A stretch of DNA of 64,000 nt from Corythucha ciliata (GCA_038030265.1 CM075942.1:43056751-43120750), one strand, 5' to 3'. Shown: positions 15,414 to 27,462, numbered from the stretch's first letter. Made by a program: numbers and translations. The notes: generated by a model not told the origin, from the letters alone.

Positions 15414-18400
15414 ATGCCGATGGGAGGAAGAAAGGTACCGTACAGTGGGAAGGCAAAGAAACAGCAGTTAAAAGCCAAAAAGCTACATAAAACGAGAAAA
15501 AAAAGAGACTCTTGCGGTAAGAACATTTCAAACCTATCCGTGATTGTAATGAATATGTTGGGTAGTGTTGAGGAATTGAGTACGTCCTGTAAAAATTTTC
15601 CTATGGACACAAGGTCGCTTATGGGTTCGTGGGGTATTTGTTCTTATTTGCTACACGCGACTTTCTCAGCCAAGAGTTTTACTTCCATGTTTCTACTGCC
15701 CAAAGAACAGAACAAATAATCACGTAATTTTTCTAAAGAATTCGAGCCCGAGATGACAACGTGACGTGTCGTACGAGGGAGGGGCATATAATCAGCCTTT
15801 TCATTTCCCGGTATCCAGCATAGCGTAACGATGTTGTCGGCACTCCGTAGATGAAGTAACCGTGGTACGTCTACTACAGCCCTTCACCATCACCGACTTT
15901 GGCTACTTTGGCCGTGACTAGCAGCTTGGAGCACCGACATTGGCGGATTTAAGGGTGGGCTATAGGGACAATGTGTCAAAAGAGCGCGTTTTTGTTCTGG
16001 CTACAGCGCAACCTGCGAAATTTCCTATTTTGGGTGGGCCAACCCTCCGCGAAATTTGCTTTTTTGGGTCTTGAAATTTGTTTTTAGATAGCCAACTCTC
16101 CAAATTGCCATTTTGCACGAGCCAACTCCACGAAATTAGTTTTTAGAGTTACCAAACCCTCGAAATTGTGTTTTTGGTGAGCCAATCCCTCAGGGTGGGT
16201 TTATTAATCACTGGATATCTCATTGAATACTCTCGAATAACTTTACATCAACGTTTGCAAAAAGGCCCAAAGCAACTAAATGTATCCCACCTTTATCTGA
16301 GGAATAAGTGCATTGATATACGCACCCTAAAGCTGTTTTTAATGGGCCAACCCTGTGAAATTTTGTTTTTTCAAGAGTCAGACTCGTGAAATTGCACCTT
16401 CAGTTGAGCCAATGCCGCTAAATTGCTTTTTGATTGGTCAATGGCGAGAAAATTAAATTTATGTAGTTTCGAAACAAACGAAATTAGTTTTAAGTGGGGA
16501 ACCTGTCCAGCGGAACTGGTTTTTAATAACCCAATTCCGTGCAATTATGTTTTCCAGGTAGCTGATCCCATCAAATGTTGTTATTTCACGGAGATAGCCC
16601 CGCTAAATCGGTTTTAAACGAGTGAAATCCTCAAAATTGGTTTTTCAATAGGTGCGAAACCCATGAAATGGCTTTTTTGGAAACCTTCGCGAAATAGGTT
16701 TTGAATGGGCCAACCCCGCTAAATTGCTTTTCGAATAGGAAAGCCTAGTTATATTTTGTTATTGAGGAATCTGATCCGCGAAATTTGGTCTTATACAAAA
16801 AATTGCACTTGAAATGAAAGAACGCGCTGAAAATTTCAACTTGAGGGGGGGGGAGTGTGAAGTCCCGTGAAGTTTAGCTTTTTAGGGAGCCAATACCCCG
16901 CAATTGACTTCAGACGTGCCAGATCCAGAATGTGCGGATTCCAGCCACACCAAAACTCCCACCCACAGCAAAGCTCCAGCCATAGCTGAGTTCCAACTAA
17001 AGTAGAGCTTCAACCTCAGTAAAGCTTTCCTTTTTTCTATCGCCCGGGGGGGGGGGATAACGAACCCAGTGCCCCCCCCCCCTCTGAACAGGCTAGTCAT
17101 GAAAAAAGCCCCTCCACCGGTTGAAGTCAGTTCCAGTAACAGAAAAAATGTAGAAAAAATGGTAAAAAAGTTGGATCGGGACTTTGCACTCTCCAGAGAG
17201 ACTGTAAGATCCGCAGCATTTCTTACAGAAAATGAGGAGCAAAGCGTGGAAGAGACAAGGGAGAGCGGTTTAAGACCTCAGCAACGGGGTGGAGGGGGGA
17301 GACTACAGCTGTGCTGTCCTTTAATACATAATAGGAGGGAAGCGTCTTCAAGGTGGGATCCTGAGGATCTTTACTTTTGCTAACAAGATCAATGATCCTT
17401 TATTCTTCAGATTCATCCATGATCAGGTCCCCCTTCCAGCATGCAGCCTCCTGTTCACCCCCCTTCTTCTCTTTCCAATCTCGCTCCTTCCGAATTACGC
17501 TTTAGGTGGATCGGGGTCTTTTCTCAGGTTAAGGGGGGGGGGGAGTTTAGACTCCCTCGCAGATTTGCCTGTGCGCCGATTGTACCTCACGCTCACCTTA
17601 ATGGGGATTGATGTCACTTTATTCCCACGTAATGAGCACCTCTCCGCTCTCTTGTACCTCCCGCAACCATCTTGTACGAATGTTACTCCCGCCCTCTTCC
17701 AAGCTGTCGGCTCCTGACCAGATGCCAAACACCGTACAAAGAGTAATCTGATCCTTATCTGGACTCGCTCGAGAGGGTATGGTTTGATGGGTGGATTCCG
17801 TCGAATCTCGCGCTTTGTAGGGTCACATGGATTTGAACGCCATGTCAAACCGTCAGTTGCTGACTATGTCGTGGCTTCGACTGGCCGTGGAGTCCGTCTC
17901 CCCACCATGGGGCTCCCGTCTCCTTTTCCTCTCCATGTAAGCTGAAAAGCAGACATTATAGCTTTCCTCTCAACTCTTCCTCTTCGCCGTCAATATTATT
18001 TGTTGATACTTCAATCCGTCCTACTGAGAACTTCAATACATACATATTTCTTAAATGGATAGAATCATTCCTCCTAATTCACCATGTATTTTAAGACTTA
18101 TGCCTTTGGTATACATTGACCACTTAAACCTGATATATTTTTCTTTCACAGCTACCCCAGAAGCCAGTGCAAGTGATGATGATGGTCCACGTAAAAAAAA
18201 TACTCAACAACACCCCGTTCATAATGATAAAACTTCGTTCAAAGACAGGTGATTTCTTTTGCGCTTCCATGATTTGCCCTCTGTTATGAAAGTGCCTGTT
18301 CTGTAATTTCGCATTGATCGTCTGTCTCAAGGTATGCACTCAAGTTCCATCAGGTGACTGACGAAGACCTTCGATTGGCAAAACAGGAAGCTAGAAAAGC

Positions 18401-20586
18401 CCTAGAACACCGATGCCATGAAAAGGAACTAGAAGTAGATCCCAATGACTACTTTCCTGAAGGGTTGACTCTTCCTACACGGCCTCCTTGGGATTTCAGT
18501 ATGTCAAAACATGAGTTGAATGACAGGGAGCGAAAGTATTTTGAGGTATTTCGAATGTGGTAGCGATGTTTGTTCGTTCATGAGGCACTTGGGATGTTTC
18601 TTCCTTTCTTAGGAATACCTAACGGGCATTGAACAAAAATTTGATCGGCGAGAGTTGAGCTACTTTGAGTTAAATCTAGAAACCTGGAGGCAGTTGTGGA
18701 GGGTATTGGAAATGTCTGATATCGCTTTAGTGATAGTGGATATTCGTTTTCCAGTTGAGTCACGCCCTGGTTAGCGTCTTAATTAATAATTTATTTTTTC
18801 TAATCAACACTGTTCTCATTGAAACAGGCTCTAATGTTCCCCCCTTACCTTTACGACTACATTACCAAGGAGCTCAACAAGGACCTCATCCTGGTGTTGA
18901 ACAAAATTGATTTGGCTCCACCTTCTTTGGTGGTAGCCTGGAAACACTACCTGACGGAAAAATACCCTGATATTCACGTTGTTCTTTTCACTTCTTTTCC
19001 GTCGTATAATCTTCGAGAAGTCACGCAGAAAAAATCAGGTAGGTACTTGAACTAAATGAATAGCGTGTGATTGATATTTCAACCGAATCGTAAAGGCTTG
19101 CAGGCTAGACGCTGTAAAGGCCGGATGAAAATGGCCGCCGAAGGAGCTCAAAAGCTTTTCAACGCTTGCAAGAACATCGTGAAAAACGGAGGTGTGATTT
19201 AAGTAAAAGGAGGAGGGGGCGTAAGGAAAATCTGTATTAAAAGGTTAAAACATTGGTGTTCGTTCGTTACAGTTGACCTGTCGTCGTGGGAGAAGAAAAT
19301 ATCGGAGGAAATGAACATGGAGTTTGATGATGACGAGAAAGTCGAAATCGAGGAAACCATAAACGTAATTATTGTTTTTAACGCAAGCATGGCGTTAGCG
19401 TAAACGCACGTTACACCTTGTTAAGTAATTATGTTCCTAATAGCTTAAAAGAACTGAAACTGACTATCGAGATTATGCCAAGTATGAGGGAGACATTCTA
19501 ACGATTGGGTGCATCGGCCATCCCAACGTTGGCAAATCTTCTCTTATGAACGCTCTTATGGGTAAAAAGGTGAATGGCGGACAGTAATATGGAAGTTACT
19601 TTGACTTCAGACGATAACTTATGGTGGACGTTTAGGTGGTCAGCGTGTCGAGAACCCCTGGTCACACGAAACACTTTCAAACCATTTTCTTAACTCCGAA
19701 AGTCAGGCTTTGTGATTGCCCGGGTTTAGTTTTTCCTTCCAAAGTTCCTAAGTCGCTTCAAGTAAGTATTCTGCTTAAGATTCATTTGCTCGTGTTTAAA
19801 AAGTAGACATTATGTACTTATAGGTGCTGATGGGTAGTTATCCGATCGCCCAACTAAGAGACCCGTACTCGACCGTGAAATATCTAGCAGAGAGGCTGGA
19901 CCTGGTGAAATTGCTACGCTTAGAGCATCCAGACCAAATGGAAGCATGGTCAGCTATGGATATATGCGAAAGTAAGTTCTGCCAATTAGGTATACAAATG
20001 AAAACAAATGGAAGTAAGATTGGGCCTAGGTAATAATAATAACATACTTGTCATTTTCAGGTTGGGCAATCAAAAAAGGATTTTTCACAGCAAGAAGCGG
20101 TCGACCAGATATTTACAGAGGAGCCAATCATTTGCTTCGAACAGCTTTAGACGGCAAGATTTGTCTTCGTCTTGCTCCTCCGGACTACTTCGCTCAAAAA
20201 GGTAATGTTCATGATTTTTCTTCGTCTTTCCGCGTGTTCAATAATTAATCGCTCATTTTCAAGGTCAATGGGAGTCACATGAAGAAATAGAAATCGTTGA
20301 ATGGATTCAAGCGTCAAATGGGGCCGTTGCGAGTGGAGGCAATGGTTCCTCGAAAGATCAAATAGAAACATCTACTGAAGAGGAGAAGGAAGGAGAAGAA
20401 AGTGTCGAAGAAGGTGATGAAGACAAGGAAGATGAAGATGACAGTGATTGCGAAAGACTGAGCAAAGCAGCTGGTGGAAACACCTCGCGGTTTAGTCGCC
20501 GGCGTCAACAGAGCCGGGCATCGAGTGAAGATTCCGCGGGATGCGACGATGAAACCGATAGCGACAGAAAAACCATTTTGAAATGA
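15414..20586 (+). CDS. GNL1: GNL1, circularly permuted GTPase (HSR1/MMR1 family)
   Basis: Twelve exons, all in phase: 15414-15516, 18152-18248, 18332-18545, 18613-18753, 18828-19038, 19096-19191, 19273-19364, 19444-19569, 19636-19761, 19824-19971, 20061-20201, 20264-20586. Predicted 605 residues, close to 607 in human. The basic start (MPMGGRKVPYSGKAKKQQLK) is family-typical. The GTPase motifs are in permuted order: NKID (G4) in LVLNKIDLAPP (exon 5) comes before the P-loop GHPNVGKSS (G1, exon 8), then SRTPGHTKH (G2) and DCPG (G3, exon 9). The C-terminus is Glu/Asp-rich. These proteins act in ribosome-related or nucleolar processes; the precise GNL1 role is less settled. Intron 1 (2.6 kb) holds satellite A and a LINE-like relic. 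AATAAA follows at 20764. Confidence 0.95.
16010..16900 (+). repeat. Family-A satellite array in GNL1 intron 1
   Basis: About 28 degenerate units of ~30-33 bp with the consensus GCCAAYCCYCGCGAAATTG followed by a T run and GGGT/AATGG. Units differ strongly from each other, so the array is old. The same family recurs at 34040-34975, 36050-36640 and 38200-38600 in the same orientation. Confidence 0.85.
17560..17848 (-). pseudogene. LINE reverse-transcriptase relic in GNL1 intron 1
   Basis: The minus-strand frame contains LLFVRCLASGQEPTAWKRAG, then VTFVQDGCGRYKRAE and, after an apparent frameshift, a TSIPIKV-like stretch. This resembles the segment of non-LTR RTs in which a short helix ending in AW-R is followed by a strand carrying IPK and the PISL motif. 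Short and decayed; the clade cannot be assigned. Confidence 0.45.
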
Positions 20587-20763
20587 ATGATTCTTGTTAC
20601 TTCCGGCTCGCTAGTGATATACTTACGTCAAGACTAAAAATTAATTCGTAAATGGTTGATTGAATTATACGCATGTGGAGGGTGTTTCACGCCTCAACCA
20701 CAAATTTTGTGGACGAAAGATGTGAGGTTGAGGAAAGGGTGTTTTCATATTTTCAGAATTCAG

Positions 20764-20769
20764 AATAAA
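20764..20769 (+). terminator. Polyadenylation signal of GNL1
   Basis: AATAAA about 180 bp after the GNL1 stop codon, the first canonical signal downstream. Confidence 0.4.
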
Positions 20770-20934
20770 GTCACCAAATTAAAACCTCACAATTTCGAGC
20801 GCAGCTTCTTGATCACTAACCTGCTAACGTGTATAATTTCTATAAAAGTCGTCCCCCCTCACTGTCAGGCCCAAATTGCCTCACGGGGCCTGAGATATTC
20901 TGATTTAAAACCAATTCTCCCCAATTAAACCCCT

Positions 20935-22057
20935 AATTTTTGCCGCGAATTAACGCTTTTTCCTCATTTTGCCACGGATTAGCCATGAAGTTCACTTTCA
21001 GTCACGAATTTTCCTTCAGAAGCCGCGATTGGGCCTTTTATCCATTTTAACCGCGAATTAATCTATTTTTCACACTTCAGCGCTTAATTTTTCTCAATTT
21101 CGTCCGTGAATTTGCATTTCGCCTCCATTTTAGGCTCGAACAATAACAACTTTTATCAATGTTTGCTGTGATTTCGTGTTTTTCCTGTTCATGAACGATC
21201 TTTCCTAATTTTAGCCACGAAATTGCCACCGGAATCTGTGACTTGGCAATTATTGTTCTCAATTTAAACCTCTAATTTGCAGTTTTCCGTGATTTTAGCC
21301 GCCAACTAACCTTTCTCTAATTTTGGCCGCTATATAATTAGCGATTTGTCTACATCGGGTCTACATGTAAGCCTCGAATTAGACTCCCCCCCCCATTTTC
21401 GCAGCGAATTAACCCTTTTTGAAATTTTATCCGTGAATTAGCGCTTTTTCCTAATTTTATCTGTGGACTAAAGCGCTTTTTCCTCATTTTGCCACAGATT
21501 AGACATTAAGTTCACTTTCAGCCACGAATTTTCTTTCAGAAGCCGCGATTGGGAGTTTAATCCATTTTAGCAGCGAATTAATCGTTTTGTCCACACTTCA
21601 GTGCTTAGTTGTATTCTATTTCGTCGGCAAATTAGCGATTTTTCTCGTTTTAGCCGCGAATTAGTGGTTTCCTCAATATTTGCCGTGAATTTGAGTTTTC
21701 CCTGATTTCAACCGCTAATGAACGGTTATTTCATAATTTTATCGAAAATCAGCGCTTTTTCTTAATTTGACATGCAAATTACCGATTTTTTCACTTTTAA
21801 CTATTAATTAACGCTTTTTCTCAGAGTTGAAAAAAAAAACGTCACAATTTATGTAAACAAGGTTCAAGTTTAGTAACTCCAAGCTAACTCACGGTGGTGA
21901 AATCCACCATTGGAGGTTCATCTAAAGTTCAGCCGTGATTTAGCAATTTTTCTTGATTTTAGCCCCCAATCGTATATATGAAGAATAGCGCAACGGTGCG
22001 CCTTCTCAATTTTAACAGAAACTGGGGATCAGCGTATTTTCTCTATTTTAGCCGTGA
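20935..22057 (+). repeat. Family-B satellite array, long copy
   Basis: More than 30 degenerate ~30-bp units on the theme GCCGCGAATTAGCG-TTTTTCCTAATTTTA. The segments 20960-21090 and 21480-21610 match each other at a longer period (~521 bp), so a higher-order repeat is present. A half copy of the GGTGGTGAAATYCRCC foldback element lies at about 21870-21925. The array is cut at its right end by the gypsy insertion. Confidence 0.85.
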
Positions 22058-22061
22058 CGTT
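22058..22061 (+). repeat. Target-site duplication of gypsy element, left
   Basis: CGTT directly precedes the left LTR; the same four bases follow the right end at 28500-28503. A 4-bp duplication fits Ty3/gypsy integration. Confidence 0.75.
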
Positions 22062-22148
22062 TGTAACCCAAACAGTTCCCCCCCCCCATATTTTTGTAAC
22101 TCAAACAGTTCCCCCCCCCCATCTTACTCCAATCCCCCCCGTATTACA
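22062..22148 (+). repeat. Left LTR (87 bp)
   Basis: Starts TGTAAC and ends ATTACA. Internally it holds two tandem copies of TGTAACYCAAACAGTT plus a C run, then CATCTTACTCCAATC and another C run. No TATA box or polyadenylation signal is visible. It is unusually short for an LTR. Confidence 0.85.
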
Positions 22149-22152
22149 ATTT

Positions 22153-22174
22153 TGGTGGCAGCGGTGGGATTCGA
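22153..22174 (+). promoter_or_regulatory. Primer-binding site for tRNA-Leu
   Basis: Four bases after the LTR, 22 bases starting TGGTGGCAGCGGTGGGATTC are complementary to the 3' end (with CCA) of eukaryotic tRNA-Leu of the AAG/TAG isoacceptor type, as I recall that sequence. Confidence 0.8.
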
Positions 22175-22369
22175 GTACTTACCAAGCGGATGGGAAGTAA
22201 ATTCAAAGTAAATGCAGTTTCATATTCATAGGCCCGTATTAGGAACCCGTTTCTCGTCCCTTATTGTCTCTTCTCTTTCTTCTCTTACTTCTAAGTGTAA
22301 TTTCTTGGAATGCTATAGATTATAAGATTCTAGTTTTAAGTTTTTCGTGTGTGTCGTCCAATTTTCGGT

Positions 22370-23974
22370 ATGCCAGCCGACGGTGATGCAATGGGTGAAC
22401 TCGCCAATCTAACTCGGGCGTTGATCGAACAGTTAACCCTACAGAACCTTAACCAAAATCGGGCCGCTCCACCTAATTTTCCAGCAAATCCTCCCCTATC
22501 AACCCTTATATTCCACACTGTTGACCCTTGGGAACCGAATCTCGAAACAGGCCCCACGATACGACAATTTTTTGACCTCCTTGAAAACAGTACTAGGGAA
22601 CTTTCAGACCAACAAAAACTGTCCTTGTTGCAGACCAAGCTAAAGAAAGGGGCTCTTGACTATTTCTTATCATTGAAAGATTTGTGGGCAGGGGAAAACG
22701 CTTTCAATCGGGTAAAAGATGCATTAGTTGGACGGTTCTCCGAGTCTCGAACCCCGGAGGAGGCTGTGAAGTTGCTGTATGAGGCTAAACAGAAGCCTGA
22801 CGAGTCCCCCCGAAAATTTTCGGAACGCATTCTGGCCTTCGCAGAAAGGACTCTTACGCCATTAGAGAGTCGGCAAGACCCCCAAGCCCAAAGAGTGGCA
22901 ATACAACAGCGGGCTTTACACGCTTTTGTGACCGGCCTTAAAAATGGGAATGCCGCCATTATGACTGCACTTGAGCCAGCTACTCTGGACGACGCGGTGC
23001 GAAGAGCAGAGAAATTAGAAAAACAACAGTATAGGGAAGAAGTGCCCGAACTGCCTAACTTGTTCTCGGTACAACAAGTTTCTTCGCCCCTGAACGACCG
23101 TCCCCCGTCCTCTGATATACGTTGCTTTGGTTGTCAGGCGCTGGGTCATATTAAACGAAATTGTCCTAAAAACCGTTTGGAGGGTAGAGACCCGAAGTCC
23201 GGTCCCTCATCGGTCGTTAAACGGCTGGCGCGCCCCTCAAAACCGTGCCTATATTGCCAATCGCTTGAACACTTTCCAGTAAATTGCATAAAAGGGAAAA
23301 AGACCCCCGAGAAGTCGTGTGATTTCTGCGGATTTCTCGGCCACGAACAGAGTGAATGTCGTATGTACTCCGCAAGGAACACCCAAAATGACCCTGGGGA
23401 GGAGAAGCTTTCGAACAGCTTGAATGTTGTCCTTATTCCTCATGTTGAATCCCCCGGACCACCTCTCATTCTCCTCGAGGTCACCTTTGGAAAAGTTAGG
23501 TGCCCAATGGTGGTGGATACTGGGGCCCAGACGTCTATCCTACCTTATGCCTTCCCAAACGTGCCCATAGAGCCGTCAGACCTCATTGCTCGATTGGCTG
23601 ACGGTTCGGAAATGCCTCTGCCTGGCCGCCAAACTTTGCGAGTACAAATCTTCGGGCGAACCGTGGAACACTCCTTTGCAGTGCCACCGAGACCTTACAC
23701 CGACCGAGGGTTATTAGGATTAGACATATTAAAGAAACTCTCCATAATTATCGATCCCGTGAGTGGAACGGTTACCCTCAAGGAAAGGGGAGAGACAGGA
23801 GGGCGGCGTACCTTGGGTTTACTAGAGGACCCTCGTTCCTGTGAAATAATTGAGAATCCAGTTTTGCTTTCTTCTGGGGTCGCCATTGAATCTTGCAAAG
23901 TTACTTGTGAAGCCCCCGACCCTGGTAGAATCCCCGGAGAATTTTCAGAAGCCCCCCCCCACCCTCCAAACTAA
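22370..23974 (+). CDS. gag: Gag-protease polyprotein of the gypsy element
   Basis: 534 residues from the first ATG in frame (22370). A capsid-like helical region spans roughly residues 50-220. Three CCHC zinc knuckles (CX2CX4HX4C) start at residues 252, 293 and 317 and would bind the RNA. The aspartic protease follows in the same frame with VVDTGAQTS near residue 383 and the GLLGLDIL flap-end motif near residue 450. Protease fused in the gag frame, ahead of a shift into pol, is a variant of the usual arrangement. The ORF ends at TAA just after a C9 run that overlaps the pol frame. Confidence 0.9.
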   Translation: MPADGDAMGELANLTRALIEQLTLQNLNQNRAAPPNFPANPPLSTLIFHTVDPWEPNLETGPTIRQFFDLLENSTRELSDQQKLSLLQTKLKKGALDYFLSLKDLWAGENAFNRVKDALVGRFSESRTPEEAVKLLYEAKQKPDESPRKFSERILAFAERTLTPLESRQDPQAQRVAIQQRALHAFVTGLKNGNAAIMTALEPATLDDAVRRAEKLEKQQYREEVPELPNLFSVQQVSSPLNDRPPSSDIRCFGCQALGHIKRNCPKNRLEGRDPKSGPSSVVKRLARPSKPCLYCQSLEHFPVNCIKGKKTPEKSCDFCGFLGHEQSECRMYSARNTQNDPGEEKLSNSLNVVLIPHVESPGPPLILLEVTFGKVRCPMVVDTGAQTSILPYAFPNVPIEPSDLIARLADGSEMPLPGRQTLRVQIFGRTVEHSFAVPPRPYTDRGLLGLDILKKLSIIIDPVSGTVTLKERGETGGRRTLGLLEDPRSCEIIENPVLLSSGVAIESCKVTCEAPDPGRIPGEFSEAPPHPPN

Positions 23975-26900
23975 ATATATCAGAAATAGTGGTAGACTTG
24001 TACCCCACTTCGGGCGAGAGTGTACTCCTTGATGAAGAATTGCTCAGTGAGGATATATGTGTATCGGAGGTAAACAGTTTGTACCCCTTAGACTCTACGG
24101 AGCACGAAATGTCTTCCGTGGAAAGTTTTCTGCCATTTTCGGAGGACTGCCAAGATGTCTTCCCAATGGAGTCCACTTCTTCGGAGGAAGTCAAGGACGT
24201 TTTACTGCCAGAACGGCTGTCTCATTTACCTGTCCCACTTCGAGACCTAGTCAGTGATTTGTATAATCATTACTCCGAACTTTGGGAACCGGTGGACGCG
24301 CAGGGTTGTAATCTGCCTGTACCTCACTCTATAGATGTCCCCGAAGGGACTCCCCCGATCTCGGTAAGACCATACCAGGTTCCCTTCGCTTTACGTCCGG
24401 TCATGGAAGACCATCTAAAGGACTTGTTGAATAGAGGGATCATCTCCCCAACTCAGAGTCCTTGGGCTGCGCCGGTGGTGTTAGTTCGGAAAAGGGAGCC
24501 CGACGGAGTAGATAAGACCCGCTTTTGTATAGACTACCGTCAGTTGAATCGTGTTACCAAACCAGATGCGTACCCCATGCCTGTCATCCACGAAACGTTG
24601 GAAAGATTGGGAGGCAACCGCTTTTTCTCTACAATCGATCTAACCTCGGGTTATCACCAGATCCCAATAAGGCCTGAAGACCGTGAGAAGACAGCTTTCC
24701 GAACCATGGGACATCACTATCATTTCAATAAACTTCCCTTTGGTCTCCGCAACGCCTGCGCTAGTTTTCAGCGAGCTATGAACGCTCTGTTAGAAGGTCT
24801 CACTTCTCGTAATTGTATGGTCTACTTGGATGATATTTTGGTGTTCAGTCCGGACCAAGAGTCTCACTTTCGAGACCTTAAGGAGGTATTGGACCGACTG
24901 CGGGGAGCTCGCGTCCGCCTTAACATTAAGAAATGCAAGTTTTTCGGGACCTCGGTCAACTATTTAGGGCACATAGTGTCGGCTGACGGTGTTCGGCCCG
25001 ATCCGTCCAAGGTCTCCGCAGTACATAATTTTCCCATACCCCGCAACGTGCGCGAGACGAAGTCGTTCCTGGGGTTGTCGGGGTTTTATCGCCGATTTGT
25101 TCAGAACTATGCTCATGTAGCTCGACCGCTTACGTACCTAACTAAAAAGGACGTGCCTTTTCAATGGGAAACGAGCCAACAGGAGGCTTTCGACAACTTG
25201 AAGACAGCGCTTACTTCTGAACCCGTCCTCATTTATCCGGATTTTACAAAACAGTTTATCCTATCGACCGACGCTTCGGGGGTGGCTCTAGGGGCTGTGC
25301 TCGCCCAGGAAACTGAGGGTGAGGAGAAACCAATAGCCTACGCTAGTCGAGCATTGAATAAAGCAGAATAGAACTATTCTGCTACAGAAAAAGAAATGTT
25401 AGCTGTAGTTTGGGCCTCTCATCACTTCAGATGCTATTTGTTAGGGAAAGTGTTCCAACTGCGAACTGACCACGCGCCCTTAGTATGGTCACTTAACGTG
25501 AAGGACCCTACTTCCCGACTAGCCAGATGGACGATCAAAATGGCTGAATTCGATTATGAACCAAAATACCGTCCGGGCCAGAAAAATGGTAATGCTGATG
25601 CGTTAAGCCGCCTCCTCAAGGTTGGGATAAGGGAAGCTGGTCCCGTACTTTTCACGGAAGAGCTGATGAGAGCCGCACAAGAACTGGACCCGTGGGTGAA
25701 GCAACTGAATCCTAAGATGAACCCCGGCATCCACGAAAAAGAAGGCATTAAGTATAAAGTAACGACGCTCTCGGGGGAGCAGAAGTCGAGAGTGATCGTT
25801 CCTGTAACCCTTAGGAACGCCATATTACAGGTGTGCCACGACTCGTCATGGGCCGGTCACCCGGGATTCGACCGCACAAGCGAACTTGTGAGACGGGTGG
25901 CTTACTGGCCAAAGATGGACAGCTATATCCGTGACTACGTGAGATCATGCGAAGTTTGCCAAAAACGGAAAACACCGGTAGGATTACTTCCTCCAATCCA
26001 AAGGCCGTTTTTCCCAACACGCCCGGGTGAAGTACTTGCCCTTGATGTCGTGGGCCCTCTCCCTACTACGACTTCGGGCTACAAATACATATTAACAGCT
26101 ATGGACCACTTTTCGCGGTATGCCGAGGCGTACCCCATTCGTGACCAGACGACCCCTACTATCGTTAGTGTCCTTAAGTCCCATTTTATTCGTAACGGTA
26201 TCCCCGAAAATATACTGACTGATCGGGGTAGTAATTTTACGTCTACCCTATTCAGGGATTTGTGCCGTGAACTGGGAATCACGAAACTTCAGACAACTGC
26301 CTACCACCCGCAGAGTAACGGTATCCTCGAAAGATTCCACCGGAACCTGGGCGATGGAGTGGCTAAATACACCCAGAAGTTGGGAAGAGATTGGGATCGT
26401 TGGGTCGGATACGTCGTGGCGGCGTACAGAGGTATACCCCATTCTAGTACGGGGTATACACCAAATTATCTGTATTTTGGCAGAGAAATCCGTACCCCTA
26501 TCGAAGTTGCCCTCCAGCATCAACTTTCAAACGACGATACGTGGTGTACACGGGTAAAAAGGTACCAAAGGGCCGCACAGATGGCTCGTGAACTAGCTGA
26601 AATTAGTTGGGGCAAGAGGGCCGAAATAGTAAACAAACGAAGAAAGCCCAGATATTTTGCCCCCGGCGAAGATGTGTACGTTTATCATCCAAAACCCGGG
26701 GTAGACGAATCAAAGAAATTCGCGTTACTTTGGCGAGGTCCATACACGGTAACGAAACGATGTAGTGACGTGGTTTACGAAGTGGCGGACTATCTCGGGA
26801 AGAAACAAATTATCAATGTCCAGAGGATGAAGCCTGCTTTTTCTCGAGACGGCGTTTCAGACAAACCCGGTTTTGTGATGGGAGCAGAACCCAAGTTTGA

Positions 26901-27327
26901 GATTGGGGAAAAAGAGGAGGCCCCAAGGTTTACGGACCCCATTTTATTTATGGAGGAACCCTTAGAGGAAGCCAGTCCCATGATGGAGGACAGCCCTAAA
27001 ATGGGAGACATTCCTACATTGGAAGACAGTCCTGAAGTGGTAGGCAGCTCCCAAGTGGAGAACCATCTTGGAATGGCAGACGAACATAGATCTGCAGTCA
27101 CACCTGACTTAGAAAATGTCGGTAAAACAGAAGGCTACTCTAGAATGAGACATAGTTCCGAAACAATAGACAGTTCGGTATTAGAAACATCACCAGCGAA
27201 TTCCCCTCCTGCGGGGCTGGAGACTCGAGACCGTGGGGGGCCCTACAATTTGCGCCCTCAACCCCGGTGGGATTTCCGACCTTTTCACAGCCGAGGAACA
27301 CGGGGGACACAGCACCGACAATTGTGA
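23929..27327 (+). CDS. pol: Pol polyprotein (RT, RNase H, integrase), one in-frame stop
   Basis: Frame -1 to gag, open from 23929 to 27327 except for one TAG at 25369-25371. RT: CIDYRQLNRVT near 24527 and YLDD at 24823. RNase H: LSTDASGVALGAVLAQ near 25260, then the TAG, then YSATEKEMLAVVWA just after. Integrase: H2C2 zinc finger about 25835-25965, catalytic Asp in LDVVG (26044), second Asp in LTDRGSNF (26218), Glu in ILERFHRN (26326). A GPY-like module (GPYTVTKR, near 26738) follows. No chromodomain is seen; the tail is acidic. The stop truncates RNase H and separates integrase, so this copy is probably not autonomous unless it is read through. Confidence 0.9.
23951..23961 (+). promoter_or_regulatory. 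Candidate -1 frameshift site between gag and pol
   Basis: A run of nine C (23952-23960) lies inside the only stretch where the gag frame (stop at 23972-23974) and the pol frame (open from 23929) overlap. A C heptamer permits tandem -1 re-pairing of both tRNAs. No downstream pseudoknot was assessed. Homopolymer length is also prone to sequencing error. Confidence 0.5.
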
Positions 27328-27462
27328 CTGATAAGGGATGTGGGAGGTTTCAGAAAACGGTTTCATCCTTATATCCTACTCCCGCATCTTTCAAAGTCTC
27401 GTCTTCCTCAGTTCCTATCCTCTCCCCTTCGCGCTCGCTTCACTTGTAAAATACGTTCCAGA

